From positions 28,335,208-28,399,207 of the forward strand of contig JARWKL010000009.1 in NCBI GenBank assembly GCA_029961685.1: 64,000 nucleotides of DNA, in the 5' to 3' direction. The stretch is from Aristolochia californica (Eukaryota; Streptophyta; Magnoliopsida; Piperales; Aristolochiaceae). The position numbers and the translations under genes are program-made. How positions within the stretch are numbered: position 1 is the first letter of the stretch; each line of letters opens with the position of its first letter. This document shows positions 12,035-21,309 of this stretch, piece by piece. The notes under the pieces were generated by a model, which did no database searches, was not told the origin of the DNA, and was given only the letters and a program-made list of their open reading frames with translations.

Positions 12035-12306
12035 CTATTGGAAAGAATTATTCCCCATGGAAAAATGAATTGGGAGAGAGGGTTCCTAACTTAGCTAGTA
12101 ATTTTGGGATAGGCCTTGGTATTAGCGTAGGTGCTTAGGCATGGGCTTTCACCGCAGATCATCCATGTGTAGTGGGAGTTAGAAAAAAGGGATCACACGT
12201 GAGGGGGAGTGTTGGAAAGAATTATCTAAGATCTTAGATTTATTAGTTGGGAGAGAGTGTCCCTAACTTAGCTATTCATTTTGGGATGGGCCTTGGATCC
12301 AATTTC
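12035..12306 (+). mobile_element. Degenerate TRIM retrotransposon in intron 2
   Basis: The 3' LTR starts TGTTGGAAAGAATTATC at 12212, preceded by a polypurine tract GTGAGGGGGAG (12201-12211). Its sequence (TAGTTGG, CATTTTGGGATGGGCCTTGG) parallels the complete 294-bp TRIM at 18062-18355. A diverged 5' LTR lies at about 12035-12125 (TTGGAAAGAATTATTCC, TTTTGGGATAGGCCTTGG). The internal region is under 100 bp. Confidence 0.6.
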
Positions 12307-12775
12307 TAATATCCACGTTGTACATCAAAGTAGTGTTTGTGATTGCTTACTTGGTACATACAATATAAGACAGGTGGGATGGTTTGGGACCAAATCTTGC
12401 TTCTTTAAATGGGCCAAGGATGGGTTTAGACATTTATCCTTCATGTAAGGGCGTGCAGTGGGGGACACGTATGGATTTATTTGTGTGTTAGGTCAGGTTA
12501 GATGTTGCACTAATACTCTGCTGGGGCACAAAACATGAATTCAAATTGCTTAAGCAGCACATACAGCCATTAACTTTATTTTTATTTATTTATTTATTTA
12601 TTTTTTGAGAAAAACTTAAAGCCATTAACTAACTGGTTATGGCACAAAAAAGAGGAAAGACCTGACCTTAAAATTTACAAGCAAAAGATGAATAGAAAGT
12701 TGATCTCCACGAAGGTAATACAGATCTAGGAGAGGAGGAAAATCAAAGAAATTCCCTTTGGGTCGGATCTTATTG

Positions 12776-13015
12776 CTCTAATACCATGTAATATCTTGAG
12801 ATCTGATAAGATTAGAAGAAGAGCTGGAGAGAGAAGATAGAAGAGACAAGGAGTAGCAGTTCTGCAACTGCTGTCAAAAGAGGCACTCTTGTTAGATGCT
12901 GCCCACGACCTATATGCTTGTTTTATTAATCACTTAAAATGAAGTGTTACAAAAGACTAAAATGCCCTTCTTGCTTCTATGCAAGAAAAACATATAGCAA
13001 CTACAGCCTAAGCAT
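12776..13015 (-). repeat. Possible copia LTR with primer-binding site, minus strand
   Basis: GCTCTAATACCA at 12776-12787 is the complement of TGGTATTAGAGC, the initiator-Met-tRNA primer site found next to copia LTRs. The adjoining 12788-13015 would be the LTR, containing a CTCTCC/GAGAGAAG-rich stretch typical of copia LTR ends. I found no second copy in the window, so the right edge is uncertain. Confidence 0.45.
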
Positions 13016-13287
13016 ACAAAAGGGCAGAAAACATCGGCCACTCAACTTATTCCTACTAGCAAGAGGGTATGCCCCCATACACATAGTGTAATTACCATTT
13101 GCTCCTGTACTTTCGAACAATGCTTTTTACCAATTTGTTGATTGGATAGCTTATACATGCCCATATTGGGCTTTGGAACATTGATGTCTACATTCTTGTG
13201 CATAATAAGTTTGACTCCTTTCTTCATGATATTATTGATTACTGCTCAGTGGATATTATGTGGTTGTTGACCTAAATGCCTGAACAG

Positions 13288-13479
13288 ATTTTGAAAGCAG
13301 AGGAGGAACTGAAGAAACGGAGTAACATTGTGACATCAGGCATCCGGGATATAGAAGGAGGAGAGTCAGAAGACTTTGGTAATACACATACACGCCATGT
13401 GCAGCATATGCATAGTACATCTCCTTCTGCTGCTTCTCCTCTCGGGAGGCCATCATTTAGCCCTCTGCAACATAATACA
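13288..13479 (+). CDS. Exon 3 of the 343-aa gene
   Basis: Starts ILKAEEELKKRSNIVTSG after acceptor GAACAG (13282-13287). It continues IRDIEGGESEDFGN and a Ser/Pro-rich run (STSPSAASPLGRPSFSPL), and ends at ACA|GTATGT (13479/13480), phase 0. The first part completes the coiled coil from exon 2. An alternative donor at TTTG|GTAATA (13378/13379) would shift phase and is less likely. Confidence 0.75.
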
Positions 13480-14186
13480 GTATGTCTACCAATCTTTGTA
13501 ACTGTTTTGCTTTTAGCCAGTTCACAATAGATGCTTAATTATCAAAATGTTATTTTTTTAGTTTTTTCTTTTTCCTGGATTATAACGGCAGTGACATATA
13601 TAACATGAATTTGTCAATGTGATTCTGTTTAAAATTTTGTGGTGAAGTATGTATGTACTTACCATCCGAATTGGACTGATTCAGTCCAATGCAGGTGATC
13701 TTTGTAAAATGAAGGATCTATATGCATGTTGCATGTACAAAAGAATGAAGGATAGTTTAAAACTGAATATTTTCTTACTGTTTAAATAAAATCCCTGTGA
13801 TAACAAGTTGTCTCTTCATATCCTTAAATGACTAAAGATTATTATTTTTATATCTGATCCTGGGGTTTTGGGATGCTTTAGTGGGAAGATGCTATTGCAA
13901 TTAAATGATCAAGGCAGTAGATCATCGAGAGTATTTTAAGATTTTGCTATATACAGTTCTTACCATCATTGATAATTGTGATTGTTATTTATCTAATATA
14001 TAAGATCTAAACATATTTTAACCATTTTGGGGGGAAAATGAGTATCCTTTCTGTCATTCTTGATCTATTTTGGACTTAGCTGATTCTGACCTCCTATAAT
14101 TCTTGATTTTTATCGGATGTCTCCAAAGAGACTGATATCTTTGAGTGGTGCTCAATATAGAGTTTTACTCGTGGTTAATATTTTTT

Positions 14187-14455
14187 TTCTTGTGAATAAT
14201 GAGAAAGTTTCATTAAAACAGAGAAAAAACTGATATAAAGAGGCTCTAGAGGAGACCAAGAACAGCAAATTAAAAAACAAAAAATGATACGGTCAGTATT
14301 CATAAAAAAGGAAGGAGTGATCCTGTAAAGAAACATTGTGATATGCCAACACATCTGCCATAGAGTTTTCATGTTGACCTCTATGAAGCCAAAGAACTTG
14401 AAGAATCTGACAAATTCTCTGTCTCATCATATATATGGTGAAACCACTAGTGGGG
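14187..14455 (-). repeat. Possible LINE 3' end in intron 3
   Basis: TTTTTTTTCTTGTGAATAAT followed by GAGAAAGTTTCATTAAAACA resembles the complement of a plant LINE tail. No RT is present. It abuts the truncated end of the LTR E fragment at 14466. Confidence 0.3.
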
Positions 14456-14617
14456 ATTTTTTTGGCCCCTATATCTTCTATCCTACGTATCCCCTTTACA
14501 TGAAATTTGGTCCATAGACATAGTTTGACATGTAGAATAAGATTACATCAAGAAATGTAAATAACAACAAGGTAAAATGTCCAAAATATTCCTATTCTTG
14601 TTTTTCAGCACTCCCCC

Positions 14618-14851
14618 TCAAGTTGAAGAGTATATGTCGAACAATCCCAGTTTGTCGCAGAAATTCAGGAATTCATGTTTTCCTAGTGCTTTAGTTAGGA
14701 TATCGCCGAGTTGATCACTAGACCAAACATATGGAGTAGTTACTTCTTTCCTCATTACTGCATCTCGAATGAAGTGACAATCTACCTTTATGTCTTGTTC
14801 TTTCATGAAAGACTGGATTGTTTGCAATGAAGATTGCCTCCTACTTATCAT
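14618..14851 (-). pseudogene. Copia RNase H C-terminal fragment
   Basis: Reads IKVDCHFIRDAVMRKEV and SDQLGDILTKALGKHEF, the C-terminal end of copia RNase H (VDCHFIRE, DxLTKAL). It is directly followed by the polypurine tract and LTR on the minus strand. Confidence 0.8.
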
Positions 14852-15341
14852 AATATATAGTCATAGGCAAATCTCCTGGACAACATATTTTATCCACATT
14901 AGCTCATTGACAATATGGGCCATTGCTCTATATTCAGCTTCTGCACTAGACTGAGCAACAACATTCTACTTTTTACTTTTCCAATTGACTAGATTTCTTT
15001 GCAGAAATACATAGTATCCAGTGGTTGATTTTTTGTCAAGCTTGGAGCTTGCATAATCAGCATCAAAGAAAGCTTTAATCCTCAAGTGATTATTAGGTTT
15101 GAAAAGGAGACTTTTCTTGGTGCTCCCTTTAGATATCTCAAGATTCTTTGTGCACTCTCTAGGTGAATCTTACGTGGATGCTCTATGAACTGGCTACACT
15201 CATTGCAAATGAAATATTTGGTCACGCAATTGTAGCATTGATGGGTTTTCCTACTAGCCTCCGATACATTGTTTTATCTTTTAGTTCTTGACTTTGATCA
15301 TCATGAAGATTAAGTCCTACCTCCATAGGTGTATCTGTAGG

Positions 15342-16764
15342 TAGGGGTGGCATTGAACCGAGCCGGTTCGCGAGCAGCTCGGTTCAATTCGGTTATTTGG
15401 TTCGAGATCCAGATCAATCTCGTTTAAGTTAACAAGCCGAGCTCAAGCGAACCATGGTTCGGTTCAGAAGCTCGCGAGCTGGCTCGTTAACTTAATGAGG
15501 GCCCGAGCCGGCTAGTTTCATTCTTCGGAACCGGGGAATCGGGATAGATGGGTGAGTGAGCGAAAATGGGGATTTTGTGGGGGATTTTATCTTCCTATTC
15601 TTTGTTCTTCCTCTTTGATTTCTTCCTCCGATCTTCATTCTTTTATTCTTTATCTTCTGTTTTTTTTTTCTTTGCTGACGTACTAGTGATTTTTTTTTCA
15701 TTTTTACTCTCCCTATGCTTTCGCTGCCGTCTGGACGGAAGATCCGCTGTCGTCCCAAAAGATATGACCTTACCAAAGTCTCCGCCTCTGGCAATTGATC
15801 GAATGACCATTGAGGATGTAGCAGTGGCAAAAATGGAGGAGACCTCTGCTTCTCTCATCCCCTCTTGTTGGGGGTTTTCCGCCTCTCTTTTTCGACTCTA
15901 TGCAAACAAAATAGAGGGGAGATTTGCCTATGTAAGTAAGAAATATAGATTTTCCAGTGCTCCCTTCGATGAAAATCGTTCCTTCAAACCCCCTAATTCT
16001 TAACTTTCAGAGAATGAACGGTCCCCCTTGTGTGCCCACTTGTTCCTTCTCGTGACGATTCGGTAGCAAATTGAGAGAAGAGAAAATGGAAGAAACACTC
16101 GCAATCATACTCTGCTTTTCACTAATCGTTAAAAAAAGAAAGAAATTTTTTGACTAATCGAATGCTCGCCAGTGTAGATATATTTAATCCATTCCGTGTA
16201 AAATTAGAGAATGATGATGGGGGAGGGGAGTGCAAGTAGAGAAGAGAACAATAGGACGTAGAAAAGGTAATTGCAGTGTCTTGGGAAAAGGAAGAGACGT
16301 TATTCTAAAGTTTTATTATTTTAAAAGTGTCTTGGTAAGAGAGAAAGGAGATTCCATTCTCAAACAATGTGAATTTTTATACCATTATTTCCCTTAGATA
16401 TATCACACAGATAGCGAACTGGGTTCATTCGAAGATGGTTCAACCAGCTGGACTGGTATGTAATTTATAATGTTAAATAAGTATTGATTTATCAACACTT
16501 CCTGTTCAATTGATATAAATAGTTATCGCTAGCTCAAGTGTGCCATGAATAATGATTTTGACATATTTTATGCAAAGTTTTAAATGTAGATTGGAGCTCG
16601 AACTTGGCTCGAGCTGGAACTCGGTTAAAATTATTGGGCTTGTGCTCGATTACAATTTTAGGCTCGAGGCTGGGCTGGGCTGGAGCTTGAGTTCGAAATA
16701 TTTAAATGAAGCCCAGCTCGAACATAGGCTGGTTCGAGCTCAGCTCTACTCGATGCCACCCCTA
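15342..16764 (+). mobile_element. Non-autonomous hAT element, 1423 bp, with 8-bp target duplication
   Basis: Terminal inverted repeats TAGGGGTGGCAT at 15342 and ATGCCACCCCTA ending at 16764, flanked by the direct repeat TCTGTAGG (15334-15341 and 16765-16772). An 8-bp duplication and TA-G start fit hAT; because A/T lie at the junction, a 10-bp reading (Mutator-like) cannot be fully excluded. Subterminal regions are full of GAGCTCGA/TCGAGC words. Internal open frames (for example 15566-16003) have no recognisable domain. The insertion is in the copia RNase H. Confidence 0.85.
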
Positions 16765-16772
16765 TCTGTAGG

Positions 16773-17340
16773 TTTAGTCATCGGCAAGCCATATTCTTGA
16801 AGCATATCAGTAAGATATTTCTTTTGAGTCAATGTTGTTCCTTGCTTCTCGCTACCTCAATACCTAGAAAATATTTCAATTGTCCTAGATCCTTAGTTTG
16901 GAAATGATTTGCCAACCGGGATTTAATTGTTTCAATACCTATTTGCACTCCCAGATAGCATGATATCATCTACATATACTAGTAAGATAATAATTCTTGA
17001 TTGTCGTTTCAGAATAAATAATGAGTGATCACAGGCTTCTACTAAATCCCACGGATATAATAGCACTTGTCTAAAATTTTTAAACCAAGCTCGCAGACTC
17101 TGTTTTAAGCCATAAAGAGCCTTCTTTAATTAACATACCTTATGTGTCTCCCCCTAAACAACATACCCTGGAGGTTGCTCCATATAGACTTCTTCCTCAA
17201 GGTCACCATATAAGAAGGTGTTTTTAATATCTAGCTGGAATAGAGACTAGCTATGATGGATTGCAACAGAAATAAGTATATGAAAAGAGGACAAACGAGC
17301 AACCGGAGAAAAAGTCTAAAAAACATCCACCTCAAATGTC
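16773..17340 (-). pseudogene. Copia reverse transcriptase fragment
   Basis: The minus strand contains the RT active-site stretch, seen on plus as GATATCATCTACATATACTA near 16969, which reads YVDDI. Around it are copia RT words with stops and frameshifts. Part of the element at 14466-18718. Confidence 0.7.
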
Positions 17341-18061
17341 TGTGTATACCCTTTGGCAACAAGTCGAGCCTTATACCGTTCAACTGATCCATCCGAGTTA
17401 TATTTAATAGTATAGACCCATCGACACCTAACTACAACAACACCTGGAGGTAAGTCACATAACTCCTAAGTCCCTCTATTTGTTAATGCTTCCATCTCAA
17501 CATACATGACATTCTTCCAATGAGGTTGCAACAAGGCCTCCTGCACTGAAGAAGGAATGGTGCAAGTGGAGATGGACAATGCGAACTTACGATAGTTATC
17601 AGACAAGGAATCTCAGGAGACAATGAGATAAAGGATGACGGGTACATTTACAAATACCTTTCCGAAGGGCAATAGGAAGGTGCAAATCACTTACCTCTGG
17701 ATCAAGAGACGATGAAGAGTCATGGTCGGATTTGAGGAGGTGGTCTAGATCAGAATGAGGTGGTTGCTGTTGGCACTGGTATACATGCTGTGGTCTTTCA
17801 ATAGGAGTATCTCATGAAGTTGGAGCACATTCATCAAATGGAAGAGGAATAACCGGAGTAGGTATAGAGGGTTCAGATGGAACCGACTTAGATATAGAAA
17901 ATTCAAAAAAAAAACATCCTCAAAGAAGGTAACATCAACAGTAACAAATGTTTTTCTCATAGATGGACAATAACATTTGTACCATTTCTGTGTTCGAGAA
18001 TACCCCAGAAAGACAGACTAGATAGACCATGGAGACAACTTATCCTTTGATTGATAAAAAA

Positions 18062-18355
18062 TGTTAAGGATAGTCCTACATATTTATTAGTTGGCAAAAG
18101 AGGTTTCCTTAGTGGCTAGTTATTTTGGGATCGATCCTTGGACCCAATTTAACATGGTATCAGAGCAAGGTTCTCATATGTGGACATCCACCAAAATTAT
18201 CCACGTGCCACCACGTTAGGGCCTCCACCCAAATTATCCACGTGCCTACATGTGTGGGGGAGTGTTAAGGATAGTCTTACATATTTATTAGTTGGCAGAA
18301 GAGGTTTCCTAAGTGGCTAGTCATTTTGGGATAGGGCCTTGGACCCAATTTAACA
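18062..18355 (+). mobile_element. Complete 294-bp TRIM retrotransposon
   Basis: Two 93-bp LTRs (18062-18154 and 18263-18355), starting TGTTAAGGATAGTC and ending CCCAATTTAACA, differ at only a few positions. After the 5' LTR comes the primer-binding site TGGTATCAGAGC (18155-18166, complementary to initiator Met-tRNA). Before the 3' LTR is a polypurine tract GTGGGGGAG (18254-18262). The target duplication is AAAAA (18057-18061, 18356-18360). The internal domain is 108 bp and cannot code for anything. It is inserted in the minus-strand copia integrase within intron 3. Mobilisation would need proteins from an autonomous element. Confidence 0.95.
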
Positions 18356-18718
18356 AAAAATATGTGCAAAACATACACACCCAAAGACTTGAGGTGATAC
18401 TAGAAACTTAGGTGCAGTAGGTAAAACAATCTGCATAAGAATTTTGCCATCAAGAGTAGAAGACGAATTCTATTTATCAGAAAGCATGCAGTAAGAACAA
18501 CATCACCCCAACAAGTCATAGGTACATTCATGTGAATCAACATAGTGCAAGCTAAATCAAGCAAATGATGATTCTTGCATTCAACAACTCCATTGTGTTG
18601 TGGAATGAACACACAAGAAGTTTGATGAATGATTCCTTGTGACTGATAGAAAGAGCCAAATTTACGATTCATAAAATTAAGATCATTGTCTGTATGAAAG
18701 ATATGGACCAAAGTTGCA
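18356..18718 (-). pseudogene. Copia integrase core fragment
   Basis: The minus strand reads FHTDNDLNFMNRKF and FIPQHNGVVECKN, equivalent to the integrase core (HTDNG-type Asp, and Q-N-G-V-V-E Glu). Truncated at its 5' side near 18718 and broken on the other side by the TRIM. Confidence 0.8.
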
Positions 18719-19063
18719 AACTGATTCTTTATGTTTGTGTTTCTTTGGCATGTAAATTTGGGTTGTATTTCCTGTACTAAAAACTTTCTCTCTTTTGGTG
18801 AGACTCTTAAACTGTAGTTTTATTGTAATGTGTACATGTAAGTTATGGTAGTGTGTGGTTTAGGGTTTAGTTGTGTGGGACCCTGGAAATCAAGGGTTAC
18901 TCTATTTTGTTGTAGTTTCAGAACATTAGAAAAACAAGAGTTACTCTATTTCATTGCAGTTCCAGAATACTAGGAAAACAAGGCTGGCTCTATTTTATTG
19001 TAGTTTCAAATATTTGCTGCTTGGTTCTTCTTTTCCCTGATTAGCAAAGGTGTGCACTTGCAG

Positions 19064-19303
19064 GTCCCATACATTGGTCGAGCAGGTTATTTCAACCCTG
19101 GTCAAGCTCAGTCGTCTTCAAATGCAATCATGAATATCATGGCTAGTCCATCACGCTTTGCTCCACCTCAAGGTCCTGGAAATCTTGCTATTCTATCTGT
19201 TTCTGGCACTCATTTTGTTGCCTCCTCCCCGTCCCCCGCAGCATCCGGAGGGACTTCTACCACATTTAGAGATGGCCGTTTAACCAGTCCTTCGTGGAAC
19301 TAG
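19064..19303 (+). CDS. Exon 4 (last) of the 343-aa gene
   Basis: Acceptor CTTGCAG ends at 19063. The exon encodes VPYIGRAGYFNPGQAQSSSN, then SPSRFAPPQGPGNLAI and a Ser/Pro/Gly-rich tail ending TSPSWN at the TAG 19301-19303. The phase matches exon 3. The C-terminal half is low-complexity and probably disordered, with a conserved-looking YIGRAGYF block. Confidence 0.75.
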   Translation, partial: VPYIGRAGYFNPGQAQSSSNAIMNIMASPSRFAPPQGPGNLAILSVSGTHFVASSPSPAASGGTSTTFRDGRLTSPSWN

Positions 19304-19740
19304 TGAAAGTTCCTTACTGATCTTCGAAATGGCAGTATCTGGTGTGTGAAACATGACTCAGAAGAAATGAGGATGATAGGAGATGCCTTCAACTCAATCT
19401 TATGAATGTAGGTGATACAATCAAAATCCTCTGTAAATTAACGTTAAATGGATGTCATATTGAAGTGTAAATCTGGCTCGTCCTATTTCTTCCTTACCCT
19501 GTTTATTGCCTCTGTTGCGTGCCTCTTTATTACAAGTGGTCCTTTTGGTGAGTGCTGAAGGAAGGCAACGCTTACTACAAGTGGCTGCTTCAATCTCCGA
19601 GGGTGACTGTTGTTGCCATCACTTTAGTTTTTGGTCGAGGCAAAGGCTCGCTAGCAAAGCAAAAGATACTGTTGTGCCTAGAAAATACGAAATAATGAAC
19701 CGGTCCTTTCGGTTTTTAAATTGAAAGCAAATTTGTTTGA
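19304..19740 (+). other. 3' untranslated region and downstream of the 343-aa gene
   Basis: No repeat terminus is seen here and short frames are chance. The exact polyadenylation site cannot be set from sequence; transposon sequence begins at about 19840. Confidence 0.45.
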
Positions 19741-19839
19741 TCAAGATATATAAATTAAACAGATTTGCAGTCGAAATGATCAAGCACAAAGCTCTCTATA
19801 GTACGAAAGCGTGTGATATTGGCACCTGACACTTCCAGA

Positions 19840-20560
19840 TCCAAGAATGGGGAATCTGCTGCTTCAGATCCAAGAACAAGAGAAATAACTTGTCTTTGTC
19901 ATGCAACTTCTCCATGTTGATCATTTCCTTCATGAATTATAATCCGAGTAGAAAAATAAATAATTGGATTCCTGAAATCACTACTCTGATAGAAAAAGAA
20001 GAGAAGAGAAAGATAAGAGAAATGACGACCGCGAGAGAGGAGATTGGTGAGCACATAGTGGAGAGAATTGAGGGGAGAATTAGGGCTGTAGACTTATCTC
20101 CAAACCCTCCTCTGTAACCGTTATTTATAGATGTCAAAAGTACATAAGTTACAAATATATTTTTCACCCTAGAAAGTGTGAAGAAGAAATAATAAATATA
20201 ATTCAAAACCTACGAATTGTTCAACATAAACTTCTTCAATGTACCCTTTTAGGAATGCACTTTTAACATTCATTTGGTATAATTGGAACTTCATGTGACA
20301 TGCATAGACTAATAAGATTCGAATTACCTCTAATTTGTGTGTAAGTTTATTCGAAATCAATTTATTTTTCTTGGTTATACTCTTTGGCAATTAACCTAGA
20401 TTTATTTGTTACTATTTGATTTTCCTCATTGCCTTTATTTCTAAAAACCCATTTAGTTCCTATGACTTGTTGATTTTGGGTTCTAGGCACTAGAGTCCAA
20501 ACTTTGTTTCTTTGAAATTGATTCAATTTGTCTTGCATTGCCATACTTCAAAGATCATCT
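19840..20560 (-). mobile_element. Chimeric copia fragment (minus): RT joined directly to LTR C and its leader
   Basis: On the minus strand: RT words FQRNKVWTLVPR and IGTKWVFRNKGNEEN (20540-20400), then LYQMNVKSAFLKGYIEE (about 20290-20230), then at about 20180 a truncated LTR C, then the copia leader (to 19840) containing ATCAGAG-like primer-site remains. The same RT-to-LTR C junction exists at 61362-61790, so the arrangement is shared by at least two copies. Confidence 0.7.
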
Positions 20561-20769
20561 TTTTTCAGCTTCAACAAAGTTTTTGGGCTCTATTTGAGAA
20601 ATGAATGCACAATTTGGCATAATGTCATCAATTGCTCTTCTAGTTGCAATTTTTCTTTGAGAGTCACCAATGATTTGTTTTAGGGGGTGATCAATATTTA
20701 TTTGACTCAATAATAGGTTCTTCTTGGTTATTTGCGTCATTTGGGTTCTCTTAGAGATTTTTTTTCTTG

Positions 20770-20953
20770 AGATCGAGATCAAGAAGTGAATCCGAAAACC
20801 AATTCAAATTCCTCCTAGCAAAAAGAGCACTGAAGACCTGCTCCGGTAATTTTCACTAATCCAGCAATTGATGCGCCATGGCTAATACATCACTATCTGC
20901 ATTATTGCCCTAAGCATGGACTCTTGGACGTGCTTTCTTGCTGTTCGAGTAAT
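20770..20953 (-). pseudogene. Unidentified captured exon, copy 1
   Basis: The minus strand after CTTCAG (20954-20959) reads KKARPRVHA, stop, GNNADSDVLAMAHQLLD, two stops, KLPEQVFSALFARRN. The related copies at 36730-36876 and 62655-62800 read the same frame without most of these stops. Similarity at protein level among the three suggests a real exon of a host gene that I cannot identify. Non-coding repeat remains possible. Confidence 0.4.
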
Positions 20954-21309
20954 CTGAAGCATGTATCTGCTACTCAAAACACTTTGGAGCCTCTCTTGTG
21001 TTTCTGCTGCTACCATCTCTTAGACTTGTGCTACTGAGAAAAGGAAACCAAACGTTCAAAGGAAATTTGCTTCGTGCGATCGAAGGAAAGAATTAGCATC
21101 TGCACGGAGCGTAGGATGATATTATATGCTCAGAGAATATAGTAGGAAGAAGTTTTTGTGATCTTTTGGAAAAATTTTCTACTCCCATATAATCTGTTTT
21201 TATCATAGGTGGCCCCAGTCATTCCGAATTATCAAACTTCGGATTGGGACGTTAGAACAAGAACGTATTTGATTGATTGATCCTTATATTACCGCATTGA
21301 TATTATTAC

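Larger units (their letters stand above)
14466..18718 (-). mobile_element. Ty1/copia remnant (minus strand) in intron 3, split by a hAT element and a TRIM
   Basis: Read on the minus strand from 18718 down, it shows integrase (18718-18356), a linker region (18061-17340), RT (17340-16773), RNase H (15333-14618), polypurine tract (14611-14624, CTCCCCCTCAAG on plus) and a partial LTR E (14610-14466). The 5' part (LTR, gag, protease) is missing. Many frameshifts and stops. Removing the hAT (15342-16764 plus one target copy) and the TRIM restores continuity, so both inserted later. Confidence 0.8.
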
